Shown here piece by piece: positions 1 through 7,923 of a stretch of 34,112 nucleotides of DNA. The position numbers and the translations under genes were made by a program. The notes beneath the pieces were generated by a model. The model saw only the letters and a list, made by a program, of their open reading frames with translations, was not told where the DNA came from and did not search any database. How positions within the stretch are numbered: position 1 is the stretch's first letter; each line of letters starts with the position of its first letter. Source of the DNA: JAERML01 sp035687895 (GTDB lineage Bacteria > Bacteroidota > Ignavibacteria > UBA10030 > UBA6906); the NCBI GenBank assembly GCA_035687895.1, contig DASRUE010000187.1:1-34112 (forward strand), given 5' to 3'.

Positions 1-1
1 A

Positions 2-1024
2 GAGATGTTCGAGACTGGAATAAAAGTGATTGACTTGCTGGAGCCTTATTCCAAAGGTGGCAAGACGGGGTTGTTTGGTGGTGCTGGTGTTGGCAAGACG
101 GTGATCATTCTCGAACTGATCCATAATATCGCGAAACAGCATGGCGGATTGTCCGTGTTCGGGGGCGTAGGTGAGCGGACACGTGAAGGGAATGATCTCT
201 GGTTGGAAATGAAGGAATCGGGCGTGCTGAACAAGACCGCACTCGTGTTTGGACAGATGAATGAGCCGCCAGGCGCCCGTCAACGGGTTGCGCTTACTGC
301 TCTCTCGATGGCAGAGTATTTCCGGGATGCTGAGGGTAAAGACGTACTCCTCTTCATCGACAACATCTTCCGCTTTGTGCAGGCCGGGTCCGAAGTGTCT
401 GCCCTTCTTGGACGCATGCCTTCAGCCGTGGGTTACCAGCCGACTCTTGGAAGCGAGATGGGCGAGTTGCAGGAGAGAATCACATCCACGAACAAGGGTT
501 CCATCACATCGGTACAGGCGATCTACGTTCCTGCAGACGACTTGACCGACCCCGCACCGGCAACTACATTCTCGCACCTCGATGCCACGACAGTATTGAG
601 CCGCCAGATCTCGGAGCTTGGTATCTATCCCGCCGTCGACCCGCTTGACTCAACATCGCGCATATTGGAACCGGGGATTGTCGGAGAAGAGCACTACTTC
701 GTCGCCAAGAAGGTGAAAGAGATCCTGCAGGGCTACAAGGACCTCCAGGACATTATCAACATCCTTGGTATGGATGAGCTTTCAGACGAGGACAAGGTAA
801 CAGTGGCGCGAGCGCGAAGGATTCAGAAGTTCCTTTCCCAGCCTTTCCATGTAGCGGAGCAGTTCACAAATATTCCCGGCAGGTACGTGAAGTTGGAAGA
901 CACAATCCGGAGCTTCAAAGGGATTATCAACGGGGAGTATGACCATCTTCCCGAAAACGCCTTCCTGATGGTTGGCACCATCGAGGATGCTGTTGAGCAA
1001 GCCAAGAAGTTGCAGGCTGCATAA
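2..1024 (+). CDS. atpD: ATP synthase F1 subunit beta (5' end outside window)
   Basis: Catalytic beta subunit of F1Fo ATP synthase, which makes or hydrolyses ATP on the cytoplasmic face of the membrane. The visible 340 residues begin inside the nucleotide-binding domain. The P-loop GGAGVGKT lies about 25 residues in, followed by GERTREGND with the catalytic Glu, the NEPPGARQR segment, the Walker B strand LLFIDNIFRF and the GRMPSAVGYQPTL loop typical of F1-beta. The family is usually about 465-480 residues, so roughly 130 N-terminal residues lie upstream of the window. The codon before the first visible ATG is sense, so that ATG is probably internal. atpC follows after 18 bp, the usual order. 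Identification is certain; only the true start is invisible. Confidence 0.97.
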   Translation, partial: EMFETGIKVIDLLEPYSKGGKTGLFGGAGVGKTVIILELIHNIAKQHGGLSVFGGVGERTREGNDLWLEMKESGVLNKTALVFGQMNEPPGARQRVALTALSMAEYFRDAEGKDVLLFIDNIFRFVQAGSEVSALLGRMPSAVGYQPTLGSEMGELQERITSTNKGSITSVQAIYVPADDLTDPAPATTFSHLDATTVLSRQISELGIYPAVDPLDSTSRILEPGIVGEEHYFVAKKVKEILQGYKDLQDIINILGMDELSDEDKVTVARARRIQKFLSQPFHVAEQFTNIPGRYVKLEDTIRSFKGIINGEYDHLPENAFLMVGTIEDAVEQAKKLQAA

Positions 1025-1042
1025 CAGGACAGGTGAACCGGC

Positions 1043-1453
1043 ATGTACGAGAAAGCATTCAAACTACAGATTGTTACTCCAAACCGGGTGGTGTTTCAGG
1101 GAGATGCAACAAGCTTGAGCGCGCCCGGAGTCCAGGGAGGATTTCAGGTGCTCTACAACCACGCACCGTTCCTCTCTTCGCTGGAGATTGGTGAACTGCG
1201 CGTGAAGGGAGTCGATGGACGTGACTCCGTATATGCAACGAGCGGTGGGTTCGTTGAGGTGAAGGATAATACAGTGGTTGTTCTTGCTGAAACGGCGGAA
1301 GCAGCATCTGAAATCGACGTGCAGCGCGCAAAGGGCGCGGAACAACGAGCGACGGAGCGGCTCCGATTGAAGAGCGCGGAGATTGACGAGGTGAGAGCGA
1401 GGGTTTCTTTGACGCGGGCGCTCAATCGGCTCCGTGTCGCATCGAGAGTATGA
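1043..1453 (+). CDS. atpC: ATP synthase F1 subunit epsilon
   Basis: Epsilon subunit of the F1 central stalk, which couples gamma rotation to Fo and can inhibit ATP hydrolysis. The 136-residue length is normal. The N-terminal beta-sandwich carries the family signatures FKLQIVTPNRVVFQGDA, GxFQVLYNHAPFL (here with GGFQ) and YATSGGFVEVKDN. The C-terminal part (about residues 88-133) is charged and alpha-helical, as expected for the regulatory helical hairpin. It starts at an ATG 18 bp after atpD with CAGGTGA upstream, and is followed at once by a hairpin terminator. It is therefore the last gene of an atpDC unit. The rest of the ATP synthase operon is not in the window. Confidence 0.95.
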   Translation: MYEKAFKLQIVTPNRVVFQGDATSLSAPGVQGGFQVLYNHAPFLSSLEIGELRVKGVDGRDSVYATSGGFVEVKDNTVVVLAETAEAASEIDVQRAKGAEQRATERLRLKSAEIDEVRARVSLTRALNRLRVASRV

Positions 1454-1458
1454 TGGAT

Positions 1459-1493
1459 GCAAGCCCTGCCCACACGCAGGGCTTGCTTGTTTC
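1459..1493 (+). terminator. Rho-independent terminator after atpC
   Basis: Perfect 11-bp stem (1459-1469 with 1476-1486), GC-rich, with a 6-nt loop CCACAC, followed by TTGTTTCT. The U-tract is interrupted, but position and stem quality fit the end of the atpDC transcript. Confidence 0.8.
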
Positions 1494-1516
1494 TCCAGGC
1501 GCTGGATTGTGATTCG

Positions 1517-1545
1517 TTGACATTGTTTCTGCAAAGACCTATATT
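1517..1545 (+). promoter_or_regulatory. Sigma70-like promoter for the 1570-4529 operon
   Basis: TTGACA (1517-1522), 17-bp spacer, TATATT (1540-1545), just after the atpC terminator. The predicted transcription start is near 1552. A TTG at 1546 in the downstream reading frame would lie upstream of that start, so translation more likely begins at the ATG at 1570. Confidence 0.75.
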
Positions 1546-1569
1546 TTGCCGAAAGTCGTCCCTGAGCAC

Positions 1570-2292
1570 ATGTCTGCCCGACAGAGCTACATAGTGAGGC
1601 TTCTCAGAAAGTTGGAAACATCGCTGGTAGAACACCACTTGCATCTTGAAAGTGAGATGCTCGGAATGGTCATCTATCGGGTATCACATGCTGAGAAGAT
1701 AGAGGAGGGGCTCGAAATACTGTATTGCGTTCAGGGCTTTGACCGTTTTGCCCTCCGTTTGATGTGGTCATTGGAACGGTTTGGGATTGAGACGAAAGAC
1801 CTTGCGCCGCAGGTGGAGGCATACGAACTGGCGGAACTCGGCAGGCTCATGAAGGCTGGTCTCAATGGTTCTTCTCTTACCCCGGCTGTAACTACCACAC
1901 CGATCTCAGATAACCAATCTGATGAATTGTACGACGCTCTCCACCGCTATGGACGCTGCATAGAAGACTTGAAACGGAAGTCGAACAACGGCGGGACGTT
2001 CTGTGCGATCGACAAAGACGTTCTGTACAGACTTCTGAATGAAGCCGGTTTACTCGTTGATGCTGCCCGAAACGCCGGCAAGAGCGATGTGCAGGAATTT
2101 GCCGCGGTGGCCTCCCGCTTTGTTCAGCATGTGATAAACAATCGGCTTTTTCATGATCTCCGCGTCGTACATCTTCTGGATAATGCAAACATCACGCTCC
2201 AGACAGTTCTTGATGGCGCCGGTACTGAGGACTACGATTCCCTGCAGCAGACCATTGAGTTGCTGCAGAATCCGCGTACCGTACTGGACTAA
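1570..2292 (+). CDS. Unrecognised helical protein, 240 aa
   Basis: I do not recognise a family. The protein is about 240 residues, soluble-looking (no signal peptide or membrane segment) and predicted mostly helical, with many Leu/Glu/Arg-rich stretches. A low-complexity Ser/Thr/Pro stretch near residues 103-117 may separate two helical halves. The open frame extends back to a TTG at 1546, but that codon sits directly after the -10 box, so the ATG at 1570 is preferred; its Shine-Dalgarno is weak. It is first in a probable operon with mannose-1-phosphate guanylyltransferase (29 bp downstream), an RlpA-like protein and an RpiB-like isomerase. This suggests, without proof, an envelope or sugar-related role. 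Codon use resembles the neighbours, so it is likely a real gene. Confidence 0.75.
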   Translation: MSARQSYIVRLLRKLETSLVEHHLHLESEMLGMVIYRVSHAEKIEEGLEILYCVQGFDRFALRLMWSLERFGIETKDLAPQVEAYELAELGRLMKAGLNGSSLTPAVTTTPISDNQSDELYDALHRYGRCIEDLKRKSNNGGTFCAIDKDVLYRLLNEAGLLVDAARNAGKSDVQEFAAVASRFVQHVINNRLFHDLRVVHLLDNANITLQTVLDGAGTEDYDSLQQTIELLQNPRTVLD

Positions 2293-2321
2293 CTTCACAA
2301 CCAATGAAAACAGGAAAGTCC

Positions 2322-3410
2322 ATGCCTAAAGTCTGCGCAGTGATCATGGCGGGTGGTGTCGGAACGCGTTTTTGGCCAAGGAGCAGGGAGAAATCTCCCA
2401 AGCAGCTTCTGGAAATCCTCGGGAAAGGAACGATGATTCAGAATACCGTCAAGCGGTTGGACGGAACAATCGACATTCGGGATATCTTTGTGGTCACCAA
2501 CCGTGTCCAAAAGGCGTTGGTCCACAAGCAACTCGAGTCACTGCCTGAAGAGAACATCATTGTGGAGCCTGTGGGAAGGAACACCGCGGCATGCATCGGA
2601 CTTGCCGCGCTTCACGTGCAAAGGATTGACCCTGCTGCCATCATGGTTGTTCTCCCGGCAGACCATATCATTCAGAACATAGCCGAGTTCAAACGGGTGA
2701 TCTCCGTCGCGGCAGAAACAGCTGCTGCTTCGGGGAGTCTGTTGACGATCGGGATCAAGCCGACGCATCCCGAAACGGGGTACGGGTACATTCAGGTGTT
2801 CGACGAAGACGGTGCACACAATCCGTACTTTGCAAAAGGTGTCTTCAAAGTAAAGACCTTTGCCGAAAAGCCGAACCTCCAGACCGCGGAGCGGTTCCTC
2901 GCAAGTGGGGACTTCCTTTGGAACAGCGGCATGTTTGTCTGGCGTGTAGATGCCATCCTTAGAGAGATAGAGCGCTGCCTTCCGGATCTCCACAACGAGC
3001 TGAAGAAAATTGACAAGGCTATCGGGCTATCCAGCTATCAGTCGACGCTCGATCTGGTTTATGGGTTGATTCGCGGAATCTCTATTGACTACGGAGTGAT
3101 GGAAAAGGCAGAAAAGGTGTACGTGATTCCCGGTGAATTCGGGTGGAGTGATATCGGTTCGTGGGACGAGGTCTACAGGCTTTCGGGGAAGGATGACAGC
3201 GGAAATTCCATTACCGGGACTGTCATTCAACGTGATACTACCAACTCCTATGTCTACTCTCCCGACAAGGTGGTGGCGACTATCGGTGTGAACGACCTGA
3301 TCATCGTGAATACAGATGATGCACTACTGATCTGCAGACGAGGTCGATCCCAGGACGTGAAAGAGGTGTCCGACTATCTCCGGCGCAAGCAAATGAATGA
3401 GTTCCTGTAA
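2322..3410 (+). CDS. manC: Mannose-1-phosphate guanylyltransferase
   Basis: Forms GDP-mannose from mannose 1-phosphate and GTP, the donor for mannose, fucose and rhamnose-type residues in surface glycans. The nucleotidyltransferase signature AGGVGTRFWPRSREKSPKQ lies at residues 9-27. It is followed by EPVGRNTAACIG, the metal-binding region LPADH, TFAEKP, WNSGMFVW, and a late IDYGVMEKA and GWSDIGSW. At about 362 residues it is the single-domain form, lacking the C-terminal isomerase domain of the bifunctional enzymes. An ATG at 2304 is also possible, but the ATG at 2322 has AGGA 6 bases upstream and fits the family N-terminus better. The RlpA-like gene starts on the base after its stop. Its product may feed the polysaccharide cluster at 27.5-33.8 kb, an inference from function only. 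Confidence 0.93.
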   Translation: MPKVCAVIMAGGVGTRFWPRSREKSPKQLLEILGKGTMIQNTVKRLDGTIDIRDIFVVTNRVQKALVHKQLESLPEENIIVEPVGRNTAACIGLAALHVQRIDPAAIMVVLPADHIIQNIAEFKRVISVAAETAAASGSLLTIGIKPTHPETGYGYIQVFDEDGAHNPYFAKGVFKVKTFAEKPNLQTAERFLASGDFLWNSGMFVWRVDAILREIERCLPDLHNELKKIDKAIGLSSYQSTLDLVYGLIRGISIDYGVMEKAEKVYVIPGEFGWSDIGSWDEVYRLSGKDDSGNSITGTVIQRDTTNSYVYSPDKVVATIGVNDLIIVNTDDALLICRRGRSQDVKEVSDYLRRKQMNEFL

Positions 3411-3851
3411 ATGACAGCAAGGTTTCTCACTTCTGCGGCGTTGGTTGTTACGGCTGTCGTTGTTGAAGGGTGTAGTGGTTCGGCGCCGCGATTCACAACA
3501 GGTGGAAATACGTCTGTGGCCACCACTTCAAAAGCTCAGATGCATCAGTTGGCGGGGATCGCATCGTACTATTCCGATGAGTTCCATGGACGGAAGACTT
3601 CGAACGGCGAGACTTTCGACATGCATGAGTTGACGGCCGCTCACCGAACCCTCCCATTCAACACTAAGGTCAAGGTGACGAATCTGGAAAACGGCAAGAG
3701 CATTATCGTTCGGATCAATGACCGCGGACCATTCAAGGACAACCGCGTGATCGACGTGTCACTTGAAGCTGCAAAGCAAATTGGTTTGATTGGGAACGGA
3801 ACCGCTTCCGTTCGTCTGGAAATCCTCGAGTTGGGTCTGGACCCGAGATAG
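3411..3851 (+). CDS. rlpA: RlpA-like septal/cell-wall lipoprotein (DPBB domain)
   Basis: Double-psi beta-barrel protein of the RlpA family. Members bind or cleave naked peptidoglycan strands, often at the septum. Residues 1-21 look like a lipoprotein signal with Cys21 (VVEGC; Glu at -2 is unusual). The DPBB domain covers about residues 46-143 and has the hallmark sequence: GIASYYSDEFHGRKTSNGE, AAHRTLPFNTKVKVTN, VRINDRGPF and RVIDVS. There is no C-terminal SPOR domain, so septal targeting is not implied by sequence. The gene abuts the manC stop with no spacing, suggesting translational coupling. Whether it is an active lytic transglycosylase cannot be decided here. Confidence 0.88.
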   Translation: MTARFLTSAALVVTAVVVEGCSGSAPRFTTGGNTSVATTSKAQMHQLAGIASYYSDEFHGRKTSNGETFDMHELTAAHRTLPFNTKVKVTNLENGKSIIVRINDRGPFKDNRVIDVSLEAAKQIGLIGNGTASVRLEILELGLDPR

Positions 3852-3857
3852 GACGAC

Positions 3858-4529
3858 ATGAGTAAAGTGCTTGTCTCAGAAAGAGAAATCCGAGAGCTGA
3901 TCCACTCAGGCAAGAAGGTGCTCCAGATCCCTACGGGGGGTATTGTCACTCCTCTGGCTGCTGAAATTGCTAGTCGCGCGGGAATAACAATCGCTCATTC
4001 CTCACCACTGGACGCCTCCAGCGGCGCTTCGAAGAAACCTACACCACTCGCTCAGTCTGCGACCGAGACAGAACACCGCAAAGTGGTCGCGTTCGGAAGC
4101 GACCATGGAGGATACAGGCTAAAAGAGGACTTGAAGAAGTATGCCGAGTCGCTGGGCTATAAAGCCCTGGATCTTGGAACGAACAGCGAGGAGTCTTGTG
4201 ATTACCCTGACTTTGCTTATGCTGTTGCAAGGGCTGTGTCGGCAGGAGAAGCTTGGAGAGGTGTTATGATCGATGGCGCTGGGATTGGGTCATGTGTGGT
4301 TGCGAACAAGGTTCCTGGGATCCGCGCCGCCTGCTGCCACACTGAATTTGTTGCCCGAAACGCCAGGGAACACAATGACACTAACTTGCTCACTCTGGGA
4401 AGCAGGATAACAGGGCCAGAGGTCTGCAAGGAGATCCTCAGGGTATGGCTTGAGACCTGGTTTGCTGGCGGCCGACATAAGAGTCGCGTTGAGAAGATCA
4501 TCGAAGTAGAGCGGCGCTTTTTTAAGTGA
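3858..4529 (+). CDS. rpiB: RpiB/LacAB-family sugar-phosphate isomerase with N-terminal extension
   Basis: Likely interconverts ribose 5-phosphate and ribulose 5-phosphate or a related aldose/ketose phosphate pair. The RpiB domain occupies about residues 74-223: FGSDHGGY (79-86), DLGTNSEESCDYPDFA, ANKVPGIRA (149-157), EHNDTNLLTLGSR (171-183). At 223 residues it is about 70 longer than a standard RpiB. The extra N-terminus (1-48) contains IPTGGIVTPLAAEIASRAGI, resembling the N-terminal motif of EutQ-type proteins and other microcompartment-associated enzymes. In the catalytic loop the usual Cys of E. coli RpiB (ICGTGIG) is replaced by Asp139 (IDGAGIGSC), with a Cys at 146 instead. It follows the rlpA-like gene after 6 bp. 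The family call is firm; the exact substrate is not. Confidence 0.85.
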   Translation: MSKVLVSEREIRELIHSGKKVLQIPTGGIVTPLAAEIASRAGITIAHSSPLDASSGASKKPTPLAQSATETEHRKVVAFGSDHGGYRLKEDLKKYAESLGYKALDLGTNSEESCDYPDFAYAVARAVSAGEAWRGVMIDGAGIGSCVVANKVPGIRAACCHTEFVARNAREHNDTNLLTLGSRITGPEVCKEILRVWLETWFAGGRHKSRVEKIIEVERRFFK

Positions 4530-4618
4530 TTTCACTGAATCTGGTTGGAACGGCCAGTTCAGGTATTCAGCCAACCTGTGACATAGTTCACCGATCAGTC
4601 CGCCAACAAAAATTTCCC

Positions 4619-4647
4619 TTGACTATTGATGCGCTTACGGGTATCTT
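4619..4647 (+). promoter_or_regulatory. Sigma70-like promoter for the lytic transglycosylase gene
   Basis: TTGACT (4619-4624), 17-bp spacer, TATCTT (4642-4647). The predicted start near 4654 leaves a 5' leader of about 134 nt before the ATG at 4788. The rest of the 258-bp gap after the rpiB stop holds only a weak GGTTGG/CCAACC inverted repeat (about 4542-4578) without a T-tract. I see no terminator or small gene there. Confidence 0.7.
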
Positions 4648-4787
4648 TGTACAAGTTTATCCAACGATCACCCTATCTATTTGTTCTTAAATAAGTTCGC
4701 AACAAGAGCCGCGTTTCACCCAACATCCCGTAATTGTAGTCTAGAGCTGAAGATTCTAAGAGAACCACGAACAAGTCAAGGAGATGG

Positions 4788-5540
4788 ATGCAGCTTCGAC
4801 TCAAATATGTGTATTTTGCGTTGTTTCCTGCCATTCTGGGCCATATTGGATGCTCTCCGGTTAGCGAGAATGTCGTAAAGAAATCAAGGGTCGACAATGT
4901 AGCTGAAGCAAGCCAAGGCGGTCGATCGAAGAATGGCGTTCAATTGGCAACGGAATCACTCGTGGACCCGGCCACCCAGATTATCATTCGCAGCTATGGC
5001 CCGACAATCAAGAAATATGCAAGGCTGTATGATTTCGACTGGAGACTGATTCTCGCGGTCATGAAAGCGGAATCCAGGTTTTCACATCAAGCTCAAAGCA
5101 ACAAAGGTGCAACCGGATTTATGCAAATAATGCCAGTGACGAGCAATGAAGTGGGGAGAGTCCTCGAAATAGAGGACATGGCACATCCCAAGAACAATAT
5201 TCATGGCGGTGTCTTCTACCTCCGGAAACTCTACAATTTGTTTGATGGGGCGGAGCCATCTGACCGAATAAAGCTTACCTTGGCAGCCTATAACGCCGGC
5301 ATCGGCAGGGTCTACGATGCCCAGATGCTTGCTGCGTATTTCCATGACAACCCGAGAAAATGGGATGCAATCAGGGATGCCCTCCCTCTTCTGTCCAAAC
5401 GGTTCTATACGCTGCACAGAAACGTCTGGGGTCAGGAGAAACCAAAAGTGGCTGGGTGGTTTGGGAACTCGAGAGAGACGCTAGCGTACGTCGAGAGGAT
5501 CATGGATTACTACGATGAGTACCGGCTGCTATTGAACTAG
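4788..5540 (+). CDS. Lytic transglycosylase (SLT domain), probable lipoprotein
   Basis: Cleaves the MurNAc-GlcNAc bond of peptidoglycan in the periplasm. The N-terminus is a short hydrophobic signal ending in GHIGC (Cys22), a lipobox-like site with an atypical His at -3. The transglycosylase SLT domain spans about residues 75-195, with the catalytic Glu95 in KAESRF, the GATGFMQIMP motif (around 106-115) and LAAYNAG. This places it with the MltC/Slt70 family 1 fold. AAGGAG at 4778-4783 supports the ATG at 4788. The gene stands alone behind its own promoter and ends at a bidirectional terminator shared with the convergent arginine decarboxylase gene. The family call is secure; MltC, MltE and Slt subtypes cannot be separated by eye. 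Confidence 0.9.
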   Translation: MQLRLKYVYFALFPAILGHIGCSPVSENVVKKSRVDNVAEASQGGRSKNGVQLATESLVDPATQIIIRSYGPTIKKYARLYDFDWRLILAVMKAESRFSHQAQSNKGATGFMQIMPVTSNEVGRVLEIEDMAHPKNNIHGGVFYLRKLYNLFDGAEPSDRIKLTLAAYNAGIGRVYDAQMLAAYFHDNPRKWDAIRDALPLLSKRFYTLHRNVWGQEKPKVAGWFGNSRETLAYVERIMDYYDEYRLLLN

Positions 5541-5565
5541 AGTGTACAAGTTTTCGGAAATGAAG

Positions 5566-5600
5566 AACGCCCGTCGGCTGGCCGACGGGCGTTTCTGTTT
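5566..5600. terminator. Bidirectional terminator between convergent genes
   Basis: Near-perfect inverted repeat 5566-5578 / 5581-5593 (core ACGCCCGTCGG...CCGACGGGCGT), followed on the plus strand by TTTCTGTTT. It lies between the stops of the transglycosylase gene (plus) and the arginine decarboxylase gene (minus). The minus-strand T-tract (TTCTTCATTT) is weaker. Confidence 0.85.
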
Positions 5601-5618
5601 GTAGCATGATGCGGTCGC

Positions 5619-6164
5619 CTACGGAAGGAGGATTGCCGATGCGATGACTGTTGTCCAGATGCCGTCCTTGTGACCTTCCGCCGATTGGGTGACGTTGTAA
5701 GTCTTGACAATCTTGCCGCTCATCTTGTACAGCTTCTCCCTCTCATCCCAGGCAGTATCGGGATTGAACTCCACGCCCAATGTCGTTGCCAACATCGTTG
5801 CTGCGAGGTCCTCCGCATATTCACCAGCCTTTTCATCTGTCTCACCATAAGGATGATGTTCCGAGAGATAGCCATATTGGCTTGTATCCGCAGGAGTGGC
5901 AACTCCAATTGACGCGGCGATAAGTCTGTTTGGTTCGTTCGTTGCGTTTCTAGCCATCACGGCAAATGTGATCTGCCCCGGTTGAAGCAGCTTCAACCCT
6001 TCCTCTGTCGGAATTCGTTTGCACCCCGGGGGGTAGATACTGGAGACTGTTACCAGGTTACACTTTTCGATTTTTGCATCACGAAGGGCAAGCTCAAATG
6101 ACTGCAAGTAGTCCTTGTGGCGACCCACGCCCTTGGTAAAGAACATTTTCCCCGGTACGTACAC
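5619..6164 (-). CDS. pdaD: Pyruvoyl-dependent arginine decarboxylase
   Basis: Converts arginine to agmatine plus CO2, the first step of the agmatine route to putrescine and other polyamines. Enzymes of this family self-cleave to create a pyruvoyl group. The cleavage site is seen as Ser41-Ser42 in NLVTVSSIYPPGCK, so the 181-residue precursor should yield a beta chain of about 41 and an alpha chain of about 140 residues. Other family features are SIGVATPADTSQYGYLSEHH and the conserved late region ending ASAILLP. The start is a GTG (6162-6164) with AGGAG 8 bases upstream. It follows tyrS after 41 bp on the same strand and is probably the last gene of smpB-tyrS-pdaD. The family is common in Chlorobi, Bacteroidetes, archaea and Chlamydiae. 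Confidence 0.93.
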   Translation of the reverse strand: MYVPGKMFFTKGVGRHKDYLQSFELALRDAKIEKCNLVTVSSIYPPGCKRIPTEEGLKLLQPGQITFAVMARNATNEPNRLIAASIGVATPADTSQYGYLSEHHPYGETDEKAGEYAEDLAATMLATTLGVEFNPDTAWDEREKLYKMSGKIVKTYNVTQSAEGHKDGIWTTVIASAILLP

Positions 6165-6205
6165 GTTCTCATCTCCTCGATATGATGGTGGTAACGATAG
6201 GTTGA

Positions 6206-7432
6206 CTATGCTTTCTTCACACGCACGAACCGCCGCTTGCCGACCTTCAGAATGACGCTTTTGTCGAGGTGAATGATGGCAGAAGCATCCGTAACACGCT
6301 CTCCATCCACACTGACACCACCTTGGTCAATCATCCGACGGGCGTCGCTGTTGGACGAGACAAGTTTCGTCTCAGTCAATAGACGGATGACGCTGATAGT
6401 GCCATTGTCCACGGCGACGGAAATTTCAGGGACCTCATCGGGGAGGTCTTTCTTCACAAAGATACGGTCGAATTCTTCCTCAGCAGCCCGCGCCGCCTCT
6501 TCTCCATGGTACAGCGTGACAAGTTCACGGGCCAGCCTCCGCTTCAGATCTCTCGGGTTGACTGATGGATCGCTCAGTTGTTTCTTGATGATCCCAAGCT
6601 CGGGGTCTGGAACATTGGTTGTCAACACAAAGTAGTCGAAGATCAGACGGTCGGGGATAGAAAGAGTCTTCCCATAGATTTGTCTGGCCGGATCACTGAT
6701 GCCAATGTAGTTGTCAAGTGACTTGCTCATCTTCTCTACACCGTCGGTACCGGTAAGGATTGGCAGGGTAATGGCAATCTGTGGCTCCAGGCCATGTTCA
6801 CGCTGGATGTCTCGTCCAACCATGAGGTTGAACTTCTGGTCGGTCCCTCCCAACTCAATATCAGATTCGATCGCTACCGAGTCCATTGCCTGAGCCAGAG
6901 GGTAAAGCATCTCATGGATGCTAATTGGTTCGCCGGCCCTGTAACGTCGCTCAAAATCATCCCGCTCAAGCATGCGCGCCACAGTGTATTTGCTTCCGAG
7001 AGCAATGACGTCAGCAAAAGTCATCCTTCCCAACCACTCCGAATTGTACAGCATCTGGATCTTCTTGGTCGAGAGGATCTTTGTTGCCTGCTCGAAATAC
7101 GACTGGCCGTTCTTCCTGGTTTCTTCGATGGTTAGAGGTGGACGAGTCTTGCTGCGGCCGGAGGGGTCGCCGATCATTCCAGTGAAGTCCCCAACGATAA
7201 GCGTAGCCTGGTGACCGAGGTCCTGGAACTGTCGCAACTTGCGCAGGACCACAGAGTGTCCGAGATGAAGGTCCGGGCGGCTCGGGTCGCACCCCAACTT
7301 AACGTTCAGAGGTTTTTGAGTCTTGATGGATTTCTCGAGCTTTCGGACGAGGTCTTCTTCAGGAACGATCTCAGCGACACCTCGCTTGATGACGTCCATT
7401 TGCTCGTTGAGGGAGGGAAACAATGCGCTCAC
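6206..7432 (-). CDS. tyrS: Tyrosine--tRNA ligase
   Basis: Class I aminoacyl-tRNA synthetase that charges tRNA-Tyr. The HIGH-type motif is HLGH at residues 56-59 and the KMSKS motif is at 234-238. Between them are the tyrosine-pocket and tRNA-contact regions, including ELGGTDQKFNLMVGRD. The C-terminal 65 residues form an S4 RNA-binding domain (SVIRLLTETKLVSSNSDARR and GGVSVDG). At 408 residues it fits the TyrS type lacking the longer insertions of the E. coli form. The start is a GTG (7430-7432) that follows the smpB TAA without any gap, with GAGG just upstream inside smpB, implying coupled translation. Confidence 0.96.
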   Translation of the reverse strand: MSALFPSLNEQMDVIKRGVAEIVPEEDLVRKLEKSIKTQKPLNVKLGCDPSRPDLHLGHSVVLRKLRQFQDLGHQATLIVGDFTGMIGDPSGRSKTRPPLTIEETRKNGQSYFEQATKILSTKKIQMLYNSEWLGRMTFADVIALGSKYTVARMLERDDFERRYRAGEPISIHEMLYPLAQAMDSVAIESDIELGGTDQKFNLMVGRDIQREHGLEPQIAITLPILTGTDGVEKMSKSLDNYIGISDPARQIYGKTLSIPDRLIFDYFVLTTNVPDPELGIIKKQLSDPSVNPRDLKRRLARELVTLYHGEEAARAAEEEFDRIFVKKDLPDEVPEISVAVDNGTISVIRLLTETKLVSSNSDARRMIDQGGVSVDGERVTDASAIIHLDKSVILKVGKRRFVRVKKA

Positions 7433-7897
7433 TTACCTCGCATACCGTTGTCTGATTCGTCGTTCGGTATCGCGTTTTGCGATATCCTGTCTCTTGTCGT
7501 ATTCTTTCTTGCCTTTTGCAACTCCGAGCAAGACTTTTACGACAGAGTTCTTGAAGTATACTTTCAGCGGAACCAGCGTCAATCCCTTGTCCACAAGTCG
7601 GCCGGCAATCTTCCGTATCTCCTTCTTGTGCAAGAGCAGCTTCCGTGTCCGGATGGGATCAACATTCGCATAACTCCCCTCCTTGTACGGATTGATGTGC
7701 ATGCCGACGAGCCATACCTCGCCGCTCTTGATCAGTGCGTAGCCGTCAGAGAGATTGGCGTTGCCTTGCCGGAGAGACTTGACTTCTGTGCCCTTGAGGA
7801 CAATGCCGGCCTCGTAGGTGTCGAGTATGGCGTAGTCATGCCGGGCCTTGCGATTGGTAGTGACGAGGTGCTCACCTGCCGCATCCTGATCTGCCAT
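7433..7897 (-). CDS. smpB: SsrA (tmRNA)-binding protein SmpB
   Basis: Binds tmRNA and brings it to stalled ribosomes for trans-translation. The 154 residues include the family landmarks TNRKARHDYAILDTYEAGIVLKGTEVKSLR, the YALIKSGEVWLVGMHINPY region, and a basic C-terminal tail (KGKKEYDKRQDIAKRDTERR) that reaches the decoding centre. It starts at an ATG about 20 nt after the predicted transcription start of the promoter at 7924-7952; the Shine-Dalgarno is weak. I looked for the tmRNA gene nearby, as the two are sometimes linked, and found none in the window. Confidence 0.96.
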   Translation of the reverse strand: MADQDAAGEHLVTTNRKARHDYAILDTYEAGIVLKGTEVKSLRQGNANLSDGYALIKSGEVWLVGMHINPYKEGSYANVDPIRTRKLLLHKKEIRKIAGRLVDKGLTLVPLKVYFKNSVVKVLLGVAKGKKEYDKRQDIAKRDTERRIRQRYAR

Positions 7898-7923
7898 CTC
7901 GTGTGGTCAAAATTTTTGTGCAT

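Noticed and set aside
4542..4578. GGTTGG/CCAACC inverted repeat after rpiB as a terminator
   Set aside because: Long imperfect loop and no T-tract after it.
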